A DNA stretch of 64,000 nucleotides from Paenibacillus sp. FSL H7-0357 (GTDB taxonomy: Bacteria; Bacillota; Bacilli; Paenibacillales; Paenibacillaceae): the NCBI RefSeq assembly GCF_000758525.1, contig NZ_CP009241.1, positions 1,612,001 to 1,676,000 of the forward strand, written 5' to 3'. The notes under the pieces were generated by a model. That model saw only the letters and a list, made by a program, of their open reading frames with translations. It did no database searches and was not told the origin of the DNA. The position numbers and the translations under genes were made by a program. This document shows, in pieces, positions 46,445 through 55,868 of the stretch. Positions within the stretch are counted from its first letter, which is position 1, and every line of letters begins with the position of its first letter.

Positions 46445-49400
46445 TTATTTTATCCATCCGTCAAAAAAAGATTGATCTTCCATCCCGAAATAAGCCTTTA
46501 CGAAATCTACGAACTCCTTCGTATCTACCTGCTTATACTGATAGGTCTTATAGTAAGCCTGCAGAAAATCGGTTCCGTCATCCTTTCGGTGTTCAAGGAG
46601 CTCCCTAAATTTTAGGGGTGGCTGAGCATAGAGTGAGGTGCCGATTTCCCCATTCTGGTAATCAGAGAGCGGAAGGTTGGAATATTGCTTGTATGGTTTA
46701 TACAAACTTTCTGAGTAAGAATAATCTTGCATATACAGTGAGGTTGCAAGTTCAGTCATCCCTTCATCCAGCCAGCCGTCATGAAACGGATCACTGCTGA
46801 CAACGCCATAGAACCACTGATGGGCAATCTCATGCACAATCACATGTTTGATATCTTCTTTTGAATAGATCGTAACGATTCCCGGATACTCCATCGATAA
46901 ACGATCGCCTAAAATAACATCAAGCTGCTTGTGTGGATAAGTTCCGATGTTTTGATTGAAAAAGTGGAGCGCTCCTGCGGCAGTCTTAAGCGCATTCTCC
47001 ATGTGCGGCTTGTCTTCTGTCCCCGCCCAGACCTTGATTTCGGTATTATCTACGATTTGCCTGACCGGGTTCAGGTCTTTGGTAAAGCTGACCATGAATT
47101 CTTTCACATGCTCGGCCTTTAATACACCACCTGATACACTTTCTACTGGATCGAGATCAGACGTGCTGATCACACGATATTTGCCGGGTAGCTTATAATG
47201 TAGGGTGAAGTCACTGAAATCCGTATGATAGGACTCTATAGCCAGGATATAAGGCTGTTTGTTCCAGCCGTTCTCATAGGTGGCCAGCATGGGATACCAC
47301 TGGGCCAGATCATAGCTCTGGCCAGTTCTAGCGAAGCGGATCCCCTTCTCTGGCAGAGTGAACGTATAATTCACCTCTACCTTCGTGTGCGCAGATGGAG
47401 CAAGGTAGTCTTTTAGCGGGACCGCTAATGAATCCTGATCCAGTGTGTAAGAGGTCTTGTTCCCGTTAATTAGTACATTATTAAGGATAAACTGGGCATC
47501 CTTTCGGTAGATATAATGTTCATCCGGCAACGTGAAGACATTGGGGATCATATAGAACATTAGTTGATCCCAGTGATCTGCTGACGTATTGGTAACATCG
47601 ATTATAGCTTTAACAGTAAATTGGCTTTGTTCATCCATCTGTAGGTCAAGATCATAGACGGCTTTGCTGCCATTCACTATTGGATGCGGAGTAAATTGAG
47701 ATAAATCGCCTGTATTTGCAGGCGCAGTAACAGGTTCGGAAATCCTGATATCTTCCGTTTCCGTTACGACAGCACCCGCACCGGGAACGTCTACCGGGTG
47801 CAATATCCGCTGGACAGAAGCTGCTGAGAGAGTCAGCATTAGGAGTAGGGTTATGGCCAAAGCGGCTTTAAGCAGCTGCGTGGACAGCTTCGAGGCGGAT
47901 ATCTTGCCGGACAGGCCTTTTCGAAGTCCGGCACCCGCGGCCAGCTCAGCCGGAATAATGGAGCCGGCAAGACCTGCAATCAGCGGTACAAGAACAACCG
48001 GTAGGGTAACCCACAACTCCTTGCCCGGGAATTGACCATAAATTCCTGTGATGAACAGTATACCTAGAATCAGAGACAGCACGCCTGCAAGGACTCCCGC
48101 AATAATACCCTCCCAGAGTATTAAACGGCGAATTATATTCTTCCGCCAGCCGATCGCCTTCAGCAGAGAGATTTCAGCACTGCGTTCCGTGACATTTTGC
48201 CACATGATCTCAGCAATGGTCAGGACGGAGATGGTCAGGCAGATGACCACCGCCACATAATGCATGGGACCAATCTCCGCTGCAGCATATTGTCCCAGCC
48301 AGGAAGTATAGAAAGTGCCCTTCAGGCGTAGCGTGACAAATACAAGAAACATCATGAGCGTTGCGGGTATGGTCATGGACAGAATTGATAAGGCATTGCG
48401 CTTTAGTTTCCCGGTGAAATGCGCCAAAGCGAGCTGAAACAAATGCCGGACTAGAGTTACGCGCCGAACGTTAGCCGATGTTTCTCCCAACCGCAGCGAT
48501 TCCATAGGTGAGATTCTTCGCACCAAAATCATAGGTGCTACGGTACCTAATATATAGATTAAGAAGCCAAGCCCTCCCACTGCAAGGAATTCCGATAAGG
48601 CAATTTGACGCCCCTCTATAAAAATAAAGTAAGATTCTATAGACCAGGTCACAAGCATAACAACCAGCCCAATAAATACAGCTTCAGTAAGTATTAGGCG
48701 GTTAATCTGCGAATAACGCCAGCCAATGGAGAGCAAGACAGCAAATTGCTGTTTACGAACCAGGAAAGAGACCAGATTCGTAACTGCCACATAGATTACT
48801 GCTACGAACATGATCAGAACCAGCATACCGGAAAAACCGACCTTTACTTCACTTACCAAGGTAAACGCCGTTCCAAGCTTAATCCATTGTTGCTCAATCC
48901 AGCCGAGGTCAGTCTGTGTACCGCTTGGCGGAACTTGAATCAGCACCGATTGTGGTGAAGAGGCAAAGGTAACATCGGCAAGTAATCCGGTAGTTTCCCG
49001 GATTGCTGCTGCAACCTGCTCCAGCTTCGCCTGGTTCGTTTCCGTAATTTCAACCACTCCGGTTACTTTGACACGAATAACTGAGATGGGCTTATCCCCC
49101 ATAATTAATCCGGCTGCATCCAGTGTAGTCAGCATTGTAGGCGGACTTGTCATAAATCCTAGAGGATTATGTATCGACGAGAGCCCCACCTGAGGATTTA
49201 CCGGCAGGCCCTTTTTATTCAGTACAGATTTTGCTGTAGGAGTACTATAGGTATCCATTGGGAACAGATTGCCTAAATCTTTGGTGATTTGTAGCTTGGC
49301 GGGATCATACATGCCAATGTATTTCGGGAGCAGTTGAAATTGAGCTACTTTGTTTGGGTTCTGTGTTTCCTGCAGTTTCTTCAAAGGCCGATAATACTCA

Positions 49401-50536
49401 GGGAATTGATCGGTGAAAGCTGCATAGTTAGATATAGAACTATCCGTAACCGCTGTGGCTCGTGGCGAATCATAGCTTTGTAGTTGGTAAGCAATAGGCC
49501 ATCTATCTGTATAAGGGCTAATGACTGGCTTAAATTTCAAAGGAGTAGAGAGTTGGAAACTTCTAATTCCCTGAATTTGCATATTTTGATTAAAAAGGTT
49601 GGCAACGAGTGCTTGATATACTTGCTCCGAACTGTATGTGTGTGATTGCTTGGACGCCACTGGGCTTTTTTGAAAAAAAGATTTGACCTCGCCGGTGTTC
49701 AATTTGGCTATAGCTGCACTAGCTTTCTCTGGTGCGGAAAAGGGAAGATCCAACCGAGTTGTCTCAAAAGTGTATGTAGCGTTCTCGGGTAGGACATTAC
49801 GGCTTACAAGTATGGGTAATTCAATTTCTCTGGATTGAAACTGAGCGTTAAGCTTTGATTTACTCGTATCACTTGCTCTGAAATATCGGCTATTTTCTTC
49901 CTCCAGGGGTTCCAGTGCCTGATCTAGTCCAACTAGCTTGTTTTCTTCGTCAGGGTCAATGCCTACTAGCAACGATTTGTATTCAACAGTATCAACAAAT
50001 ATGTTATTAGTTCCATAATCGATAATTCTAAACTTTTGAGCGATATCTTTAGCAAGAGGGAATTTGTAGGTCCCGTACACATTATAATCCTCGGTATTTT
50101 GAAGCTGCACACCGTTGTTAATCGAAACTTTAAGTTTCGAATTGTATATTCCGGGTTCTTCTACCTTGGCATATCCATCCAGTGATAGGCCGTAATCGCT
50201 GTAACCAATTACCGCTAAAGGGGCGGCTACCTCTACTCCGGATATTTGCTTGATCTGATTCCATTGCTGTGTACTTATCCCTCCGGAAATTCCGCCCGGC
50301 AAGTTTGGCTCTATCAGCTGATTTTGTTCATCTGTTAAAGTTGTCCCCGGCGGACGCACAAGAATATGATAAGAGACCTGCCATTTATTCTGCAGTGTCT
50401 CCATCACCGTGCCTTTATTCGATTCCGTTAATCCCGAAAGGAAGCTTAAACCTGAACTAACTATTAAAACTCCGATCAGGAGCACGATGAACCGTTCTTT
50501 ATTCCCCCACCAGAATGATCCCAGTAGCTTTAGCAT
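46445..50536 (-). CDS. FtsX/MacB-type ABC permease fused to a C-terminal M1 metallopeptidase
   Basis: This 1363-residue protein has an N-terminal membrane helix (16-38), then a large extracellular MacB-PCD-like region to about 555. Next come an FtsX block with three helices (about 575-690), a second FtsX block (about 725-870) and a linker helix near 905. The last 400 residues are an M1 aminopeptidase domain with MEYPG, zinc site HEIAHQWFYG (about 1233) and the downstream glutamate in DEGMTELA. The active site would face outside. It overlaps the ATPase gene by 7 bp and should act with it. It may process or remove the secreted peptides, or confer immunity. Confidence 0.82.
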   Translation of the reverse strand: MLKLLGSFWWGNKERFIVLLIGVLIVSSGLSFLSGLTESNKGTVMETLQNKWQVSYHILVRPPGTTLTDEQNQLIEPNLPGGISGGISTQQWNQIKQISGVEVAAPLAVIGYSDYGLSLDGYAKVEEPGIYNSKLKVSINNGVQLQNTEDYNVYGTYKFPLAKDIAQKFRIIDYGTNNIFVDTVEYKSLLVGIDPDEENKLVGLDQALEPLEEENSRYFRASDTSKSKLNAQFQSREIELPILVSRNVLPENATYTFETTRLDLPFSAPEKASAAIAKLNTGEVKSFFQKSPVASKQSHTYSSEQVYQALVANLFNQNMQIQGIRSFQLSTPLKFKPVISPYTDRWPIAYQLQSYDSPRATAVTDSSISNYAAFTDQFPEYYRPLKKLQETQNPNKVAQFQLLPKYIGMYDPAKLQITKDLGNLFPMDTYSTPTAKSVLNKKGLPVNPQVGLSSIHNPLGFMTSPPTMLTTLDAAGLIMGDKPISVIRVKVTGVVEITETNQAKLEQVAAAIRETTGLLADVTFASSPQSVLIQVPPSGTQTDLGWIEQQWIKLGTAFTLVSEVKVGFSGMLVLIMFVAVIYVAVTNLVSFLVRKQQFAVLLSIGWRYSQINRLILTEAVFIGLVVMLVTWSIESYFIFIEGRQIALSEFLAVGGLGFLIYILGTVAPMILVRRISPMESLRLGETSANVRRVTLVRHLFQLALAHFTGKLKRNALSILSMTIPATLMMFLVFVTLRLKGTFYTSWLGQYAAAEIGPMHYVAVVICLTISVLTIAEIMWQNVTERSAEISLLKAIGWRKNIIRRLILWEGIIAGVLAGVLSLILGILFITGIYGQFPGKELWVTLPVVLVPLIAGLAGSIIPAELAAGAGLRKGLSGKISASKLSTQLLKAALAITLLLMLTLSAASVQRILHPVDVPGAGAVVTETEDIRISEPVTAPANTGDLSQFTPHPIVNGSKAVYDLDLQMDEQSQFTVKAIIDVTNTSADHWDQLMFYMIPNVFTLPDEHYIYRKDAQFILNNVLINGNKTSYTLDQDSLAVPLKDYLAPSAHTKVEVNYTFTLPEKGIRFARTGQSYDLAQWYPMLATYENGWNKQPYILAIESYHTDFSDFTLHYKLPGKYRVISTSDLDPVESVSGGVLKAEHVKEFMVSFTKDLNPVRQIVDNTEIKVWAGTEDKPHMENALKTAAGALHFFNQNIGTYPHKQLDVILGDRLSMEYPGIVTIYSKEDIKHVIVHEIAHQWFYGVVSSDPFHDGWLDEGMTELATSLYMQDYSYSESLYKPYKQYSNLPLSDYQNGEIGTSLYAQPPLKFRELLEHRKDDGTDFLQAYYKTYQYKQVDTKEFVDFVKAYFGMEDQSFFDGWIK

Positions 50537-51234
50537 AAAGCACCGCCTGTAGTCACATTTCTTTCCTGAATAACGCGTCCATCTCTTAGTTCAATAGTCC
50601 GGTCAGCCTTCCCGGCTAACTGAAGATCATGTGTGACAACAATGATTCCGCATCCGAGTTCTGTTTTTAGCTGCTGAAGCAACTCATAGAAGGCCTCGGC
50701 ATTTCGGGAGTCCAGATTTCCTGTAGGCTCATCTGCCAACAGCCATTGCGGTTTGTTGATTAGAGCCCGTGCAATGGCCACCCGCTGCTGTTCACCGCCG
50801 GACAGCTGGGAGGGCAGAGACCTGGCTTTGTCTGCGAGCCCAAGCTGTATCAATAGCGCTTCGGCACGTGCTTTATAATTAACAGAGGTTCTTCTTCCGT
50901 AGAAGGGCGACATGACATTCTCAATGCTGGTTAACGTAGGTAGCAGGTGGAAATGCTGAAACACAAGTCCAATCGCCGAAAACCGGAAATCTGCCAGCTG
51001 GTTCCCCTTTAATGTTGAGACATTAACGTCCCCGATCTTGACCTGTCCAGCCGTTGGCTTGTCCAGTGTTCCAAGCAGGCTTAGAAGCGTTGATTTGCCG
51101 GAACCCGAGGCACCTACAATGGCTGTAAATTCACGCTGTCGAAAGGACAAGGTAATATCCTGCAGCGCTGGGGTTTCAACCTCACCTATCCTATATGATT
51201 TACAGATACCAGTTACCGCAAGTTCTTCGAGCAC
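50530..51234 (-). CDS. MacB/LolD-type ABC ATPase
   Basis: This 234-residue ATPase has Walker [11 protein letters not shown]-loop VFQHFHLLP, signature [15 protein letters not shown], Walker [12 protein letters not shown] and [12 protein letters not shown], typical of FtsX/MacB partners. GTG 51234 (reading [14 protein letters not shown]) is chosen for the GGAGGATATTTT spacing; the frame to 51309 has an unlikely N-terminus. It pairs with the fused permease-peptidase that follows. Confidence 0.82.
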   Translation of the reverse strand: MLEELAVTGICKSYRIGEVETPALQDITLSFRQREFTAIVGASGSGKSTLLSLLGTLDKPTAGQVKIGDVNVSTLKGNQLADFRFSAIGLVFQHFHLLPTLTSIENVMSPFYGRRTSVNYKARAEALLIQLGLADKARSLPSQLSGGEQQRVAIARALINKPQWLLADEPTGNLDSRNAEAFYELLQQLKTELGCGIIVVTHDLQLAGKADRTIELRDGRVIQERNVTTGGALC

Positions 51235-51309
51235 AAAATATCCTCCAATCCCAAATAAAGGTATATATCTTAAAGTTAGAGTAACGTTATGCCGGCGCTC
51301 CGTCAACAC

Positions 51310-52476
51310 TTATGCCGAATAATGGGCGTATGAATACTTTCCGTTAGTTTTAATTTGTTTAACCATGTCTTGAATTTCTTGTAATAGAACATCAGCATCA
51401 CTAAATGTAGTAGCTTCACTAAAACTCAACCTTATACTGCTTGAAGCGATATCCTTATCATTAGTTATGGCCAACAAAACTCTGCTAAATTTATTTGATT
51501 TGGAAGAACAGGCTGATTGTGATGAGACTAAGATACCTTTTTGTGTAAGTATATTTATTGAAATAGAAGAGGGGACACCTCTATAAGAGAAATTTAAGAT
51601 ATGGGGTGCGCACAAATGACCCCGAGGACTATTAATTTCAAGCTCGGGAATGCTTCTGATTTCGTTATAAATATAGTGATGTATATCTTGTAAATGTCTG
51701 GTTCTAGAAAGCTGCTCCAATATACAAATTTCCACGGCATGGGCAAGGCTTGCGATTGCCGGGACATTTTCTGTTCCGGGTCTAATTCCATATTCTTGGC
51801 CTCCTCCCCAAATAATAGGTGCAATCACCGTGTTGCTTTTAACAATCAAGGCACCAATACCTTTAGGACCTCCGATTTTATGGCCTGAAAATGTAAATAG
51901 ATCGATACTACCTAGTGCTATTTCCATTTTCCCAACTGCTTGTACTCCATCGACGTGAAAAGAAACCTGATTATGCAATTTAAGCATTTCACCAATTTCT
52001 TTGATTGGTTGAATTACCCCTGTTTCATTGTTAGCATACATAATACTCACAAGAACTGTATTTTCTTTTAAGGATTCTTCTAATTGCTTTATAGATACAA
52101 GACCATTAGAATCTACGGGTAATATGGTAACCTCAACATTATCCTTTTTGAGATATTCAGCACAGCTGTATACCGAGGAATGCTCAATAGCGGATATGAT
52201 AATATGGGGGGAGGCAAAGACCTTTCTGCTGGCACGCACAACTCCTAAAATTGCCAAATTATTACTTTCGGTTGCGCCGGAAGTGAATACTATTTCACTT
52301 GGAGCTATCTTAAATAGTTTGGAGATCTTCTCTCGGGATTCTTCAATTAGACTACTTGCTTGATACCCTAATTTGTGAACAGACGAGGGGTTGGCATACA
52401 TGTTTTTAGACACCGCGCAAAAAATATCCAGAACCTCCGGATTAACAGGTGTAGATGCACAATAATCAAAGTACAT
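51310..52476 (-). CDS. NifS/IscS-type cysteine desulfurase in the peptide locus
   Basis: This 388-residue class V PLP enzyme begins MYFDYCASTPVNPEVL and has SGATESNNLAILG, HVDGVQAVGK, the PLP lysine in FSGHKIGGPKG and the catalytic cysteine in SSQSACSSKSNKFS. It releases sulfur from cysteine as a protein persulfide. It could supply sulfur for peptide modification or only service a local need. No IscU or tRNA-thiolation gene is next to it. ATG 52476 is preferred over TTG 52479, with AAAGGAGGG upstream. Confidence 0.85.
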   Translation of the reverse strand: MYFDYCASTPVNPEVLDIFCAVSKNMYANPSSVHKLGYQASSLIEESREKISKLFKIAPSEIVFTSGATESNNLAILGVVRASRKVFASPHIIISAIEHSSVYSCAEYLKKDNVEVTILPVDSNGLVSIKQLEESLKENTVLVSIMYANNETGVIQPIKEIGEMLKLHNQVSFHVDGVQAVGKMEIALGSIDLFTFSGHKIGGPKGIGALIVKSNTVIAPIIWGGGQEYGIRPGTENVPAIASLAHAVEICILEQLSRTRHLQDIHHYIYNEIRSIPELEINSPRGHLCAPHILNFSYRGVPSSISINILTQKGILVSSQSACSSKSNKFSRVLLAITNDKDIASSSIRLSFSEATTFSDADVLLQEIQDMVKQIKTNGKYSYAHYSA

Positions 52477-52571
52477 CAATACAATCTCCCTCCTTTTAGG
52501 TTTGTTCCAAAATAATGAGAACTGCTAGTCCATAAACATAGCAGTTCTTGCGTGAATTATTTAAATCTATG

Positions 52572-52778
52572 CTATGCGCAACATTTGTAAGTAGGCTTGG
52601 AACTGCACTCTTCTCTGGTAGTACAATCTAGTAACAAGACCTGTTCGTAACCATCAAAATAGTTATTAGTTCCACATCTGTTTCCGAGTATCTGTATACA
52701 TACAGTGGGGCCTTCAACCTGACACTGACAAATAGCTATTTTGGGTGTTATCCCAAGCATTTTCGAAATGTAATCCAT
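52572..52778 (-). CDS. Cys-rich peptide 3 (8-Cys family, candidate bacteriocin/RiPP precursor)
   Basis: This 68-residue peptide begins MDYISKMLGITPKIA, then ICQCQVEGPTVC, a variable stretch with one Cys, EQVLLLDCTTREEC and a terminal CCA. The eight cysteines are in the same pattern as the other two. The RBS TTAGGAGGTG gives 7-nt spacing to ATG 52778. It lies between a thioredoxin-like gene and the desulfurase gene. More divergent in sequence than peptides 1 and 2. Confidence 0.75.
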   Translation of the reverse strand: MDYISKMLGITPKIAICQCQVEGPTVCIQILGNRCGTNNYFDGYEQVLLLDCTTREECSSKPTYKCCA

Positions 52779-52790
52779 CTTTTTCACCTC

Positions 52791-53228
52791 CTAACGGATA
52801 TTATTATTTAAAAGACGGAGTAAGGAATGGGACTTTTTTTGTGGTGAAAGATTTTTTAGATCACTAAAATCATTGATTACTCCTGTACTGCATACCATTC
52901 TCTGCTCATTAATTAATATGAACGAAGGATGGACTCTAATCGAAAAATGCTTCTCCATATGTTCTTCATTGATAGATATTACCGGGAATCCCCATTTAAA
53001 ATTAGTGATCATTTCTTCAATATCCTGCGATAATCCGTTTGAAAATAATATAAGGTCAAAAGAGTCGGATAATTTCTTTAACAAAGGAAGTGATTGTATG
53101 CATTTAATGCAATAAATCGAAGTGAATAATAATAGTGTTTCTTTCCTAATTTCGAGGTTTTTTTCCTTGAAAGTAAAGAAATCATCCAAAACAATAGATC
53201 CGATGTCAGGACCATTGTCTAAATACAT
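52791..53228 (-). CDS. Thioredoxin-like protein (cytoplasmic-type, CxxC)
   Basis: This 145-residue thioredoxin-fold protein has no signal or membrane helix. The redox motif is SIYCIKCIQSLPLLKK (CIKC) and the cis-Pro segment is HFSIRVHPSFILINEQR. It starts 12 bp after the end of the next upstream gene's region. It lies directly before peptide 3, so it may act on its thiols before export. Confidence 0.72.
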   Translation of the reverse strand: MYLDNGPDIGSIVLDDFFTFKEKNLEIRKETLLLFTSIYCIKCIQSLPLLKKLSDSFDLILFSNGLSQDIEEMITNFKWGFPVISINEEHMEKHFSIRVHPSFILINEQRMVCSTGVINDFSDLKNLSPQKKSHSLLRLLNNNIR

Positions 53229-53260
53229 TTTAAACCAGCCCTTTCAAGAGGTTTTAAGTG

Positions 53261-53749
53261 TCAAGTGTTATTGTTTGTAACCTTTTGGATGTCTTTTAGG
53301 TGACTTACGGCACCTTTTGATATTATTTTCTTATCCTTTGAAAGATAGTAGGCAAAGGGAAAAATCTTAGTTTTATAAATAATTTCATCTATTGGGGGAT
53401 ATTCAACAACAGATATTCCTAGCTGTCTCATTTTTTTAACTTCTTCATTTTCCGGTTTTTTTTTTGATAGATAAACATTGATCACTTTTGGAGCCAGGGA
53501 ATTTTTAATCTCACTTATATTTTTGATGATTTCCAAGCATGTGAGACAGGTATCTGACAGAAATAACACAAGTCTATCGTGATTAACTTGCTGTTTGTCA
53601 GACATTGGAAATATGCTATTTATTGCTAAGCCGTGGTCACTTAATAAATTATTAGAGCTGTTCTTTTTTTGTCTCTTGAGGGCGATGTAAATAGAACTGG
53701 TGACTATAAAAGTAAAAAAAACAATAATTATAGGTATTATTGGAATCAT
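53261..53749 (-). CDS. Membrane-anchored thioredoxin-like protein (CLTC)
   Basis: This 162-residue protein has an N-terminal membrane helix (2-23), a polar linker and a thioredoxin fold with redox motif SDTCLTCLEIIKN and a cis-Pro-like IFPFAYYLS. The domain would face outside the membrane, where it could form or isomerise disulfides. The RBS GGAGAAGAG precedes the ATG. The first half of its gene is where block A homology ends. Confidence 0.72.
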   Translation of the reverse strand: MIPIIPIIIVFFTFIVTSSIYIALKRQKKNSSNNLLSDHGLAINSIFPMSDKQQVNHDRLVLFLSDTCLTCLEIIKNISEIKNSLAPKVINVYLSKKKPENEEVKKMRQLGISVVEYPPIDEIIYKTKIFPFAYYLSKDKKIISKGAVSHLKDIQKVTNNNT

Positions 53750-53792
53750 CTCTTCTCCAAATACAATTTACTGGAAATACAATAACACATTC

Positions 53793-53831
53793 AGCTGTGA
53801 GCTGAGGCAATTACACATTCAACTCACAGCT
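53793..53831 (-). promoter_or_regulatory. Stem-loop after Cys-rich peptide gene 2
   Basis: AGCTGTGAG (53793-53801) pairs with CTCACAGCT (53823-53831). It lies between peptide gene 2 and the following thioredoxin-like gene. Precursor genes often have such hairpins to raise their mRNA level over downstream genes. Conserved in block A. Confidence 0.5.
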
Positions 53832-53844
53832 CTTAATTAGGATT

Positions 53845-54045
53845 CTAACAACAACTAAAATTCGATCTAGATCCGCATTCTTCCCGTGTGGTGCAGTCAA
53901 TTAAGAGGGTTTCCGAAAAATTATTCCCGGTAAATTGACTGCATAGGTAGAAGGTTTTTTGACGGCATACTTCAGGTCCGTCTACCTGACATTGGCAAAT
54001 CTGTATTCTAGGTTCAATACCTAACGCTTTTGAAATAAATTCCAT
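53845..54045 (-). CDS. Cys-rich peptide 2 (8-Cys family, candidate bacteriocin/RiPP precursor)
   Basis: This 66-residue peptide shares the N-terminus MEFISKALGIEPRIQ and ICQCQVDGPEVC with peptide 1, then diverges over 17 residues (one Cys), then ETLLIDCTTREEC and SCC. The flanking DNA is nearly identical to that of peptide 1, while the variable segment is not. ATG 54045 has GGAGGTG with good spacing. It follows the membrane-anchored thioredoxin-like gene. Confidence 0.75.
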   Translation of the reverse strand: MEFISKALGIEPRIQICQCQVDGPEVCRQKTFYLCSQFTGNNFSETLLIDCTTREECGSRSNFSCC

Positions 54046-54079
54046 TATTTTCACCTCCTTTCAAAAATATAATGGTTTT

Positions 54080-54598
54080 TTATCCTGCCAGAATAGATGT
54101 TAATTCTTCTGTATCTTTTAATTCATGAATTTCTGTAATGACGCCTCCCTGGTTAAAGGAAACAATTAATGGTACTTTTTCAATTCCGAAACTATTCATT
54201 AAGCGGGTAGAACGTATTAAAGGGAAGTTGTACTGTTTGTCATTAATATTCATGGAGGAATCTTTTGGCCTGTCTGGTTTTAAAACTAAATAATTCTGTC
54301 TGCCAGTTCCATGCTGCAGCATATCGAGTACCCGGTAACAGGAGCCGCAGTGGTCACTTAGAAAGACCAGTTTTGTTACACTGCCCATTATTTGATCCGA
54401 CGATATAAGCCCGCCTCTCTGATCCTTTGCCTTAAAGCTAGGTAGCTTATCATCAATATTTAATGCTTTTTTTCCAGTGTTTTCGTTGAAGTTATTGATA
54501 TGAGTAACAAATATTCTTGTTAACAAGTAAATAAAAACGAGTATAATACCTAGAAATACCCAAAGTAATATGTTGGATACCATTAAAATAGTATTCAT
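54080..54598 (-). CDS. Membrane-anchored thioredoxin-like protein (CGSC), intact copy B
   Basis: This 172-residue protein has an N-terminal membrane helix (about 5-30), a linker, AlkP-type domain start LPSFKAKDQRGG and redox motif SDHCGSCYRVLDML. The cis-Pro is in IEKVPLIVSF. It resembles MauD/TlpA-type redoxins that assist disulfide formation in secreted proteins. Copy A carries two stops, so this is the functional one. Confidence 0.78.
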   Translation of the reverse strand: MNTILMVSNILLWVFLGIILVFIYLLTRIFVTHINNFNENTGKKALNIDDKLPSFKAKDQRGGLISSDQIMGSVTKLVFLSDHCGSCYRVLDMLQHGTGRQNYLVLKPDRPKDSSMNINDKQYNFPLIRSTRLMNSFGIEKVPLIVSFNQGGVITEIHELKDTEELTSILAG

Positions 54599-54617
54599 AT
54601 AATTTAAGCTCTCCTTA

Positions 54618-54716
54618 TTACTGATTTCTGTTCATCAGGTGCTCGATTTCTTTGATTTTTTTAAATGTGAAATAGGAAGGTACTGCAAGAATAAGCGGAA
54701 TTACAATATAAAACAT
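54618..54716 (-). CDS. 32-residue single-pass membrane peptide, copy B
   Basis: This tiny ORF begins MFYIVIPLILAVPSYF and ends HLMNRNQ. GGAGG lies about 10 nt before the ATG, directly after the exporter stop. Copy A at 39423 is the same. Both the frame and the RBS are kept in duplicates, but near-identical duplication makes this weak evidence for function. Confidence 0.5.
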   Translation of the reverse strand: MFYIVIPLILAVPSYFTFKKIKEIEHLMNRNQ

Positions 54717-54731
54717 TTACTTATGTCCTCC

Positions 54732-55851
54732 TTAACAGGGGATAGTCTCGTTCATTACTTCTATTTCTTCTCCCATGGAGTAAAGCTGATAATACTCTCC
54801 GTGCTTCGCAACGAGTTCATTATGAGTACCTTGCTCTATGATTTCACCTTCTTTTAACAGAATGATCTTATCAGCGTATCGGGCAGAAGCAATTCTATGA
54901 GATATAAAAATAACTGTTTTATCTTCAGAATTAGTAAGTAACTCTTTAAATACTTCCATCTCGGACCTTGAATCCAACGAAGCTGTTGGTTCGTCAAGCA
55001 CTAATATATCTGAATGCCTGTACAAAGCTCTGGCTAATGCGGTTTTTTGCCATTGCCCTCCAGAGAAGTCAACTCCGTAATGGATATAATTCCCCAGATA
55101 TGTGTTGTACTTTTCCGGTAAATTTGAAATCATTCCGTGTATTCCCGCCTTCGTACTAGCAGAGATCACTCTGCTATCGGAATGGGAAGATTCACTATCA
55201 ACATCACCGAAGTATATATTCTCCTTTACAGTATAAGGGAATTTTAAGAAATCCTGAAAAATAACAGCGTATGTTTTTCTTAAGCGATCGTCAGGCATAT
55301 GTTTAATATCTTCGCCCATTATGCGGATTTCACCCTGGTACTCTTTATAGAGTCCCAGCAGACATTTGATAAGAGTTGTTTTTCCGGAGCCATTGCTGCC
55401 TATTATCGCTATTTTTTCACCTTTATTGATGGAGAAACTTATACCCTTTAGTGTACAAACCGTCTGAGTCGGATAACGGAATGTCACATTCTGAAGAGAT
55501 AAATATTCCGTACTGCTAGTTTCCTCTGGGGATAAACACACGGCTTCCAGGTGCTCCTCCAGGTCAAAAAAGACCTTGAGATCTTTTAGATATAATAGGC
55601 TGACCTTTAGGTCTGAGTAAATTACCGTTAACCGGTTGAGAGCAGTTTGGGTATTGTTCAGGGCTTGATTGACTATTAAAAAGTCACCGATCTGAAGCGA
55701 CCCTATCCGTCTCATTACAACTAATACAAAGACAGAGGTGAAAATGTAGAATACAGAAGTGGCTGATTCAGTACTCATTTTTATTATGAATAATGACTTT
55801 TCTGCTCCTCCATAGGTAGCTGATGCACCAGGAAAATAATTTAAAGTACAT
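54732..55851 (-). pseudogene. ABC exporter copy B, membrane domain deleted
   Basis: The first 18 or so codons of the exporter (from ATG 55851) are joined, out of frame, to codon 256 onward, removing about 235 residues of membrane domain. The ATPase part from ATG 55778 (348 residues) is open and almost identical to copy A. It may still be translated, but without membrane helices it is not an exporter. Confidence 0.85.
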
Positions 55852-55868
55852 GAACTAATCCCCGCTTC

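Noticed and set aside
53845..54598. Methylamine dehydrogenase light chain with MauD
   Set aside because: The redoxins look MauD/TlpA-like, but the peptides are half the size of MauA, lack its tryptophan pair region, and no large subunit is present.
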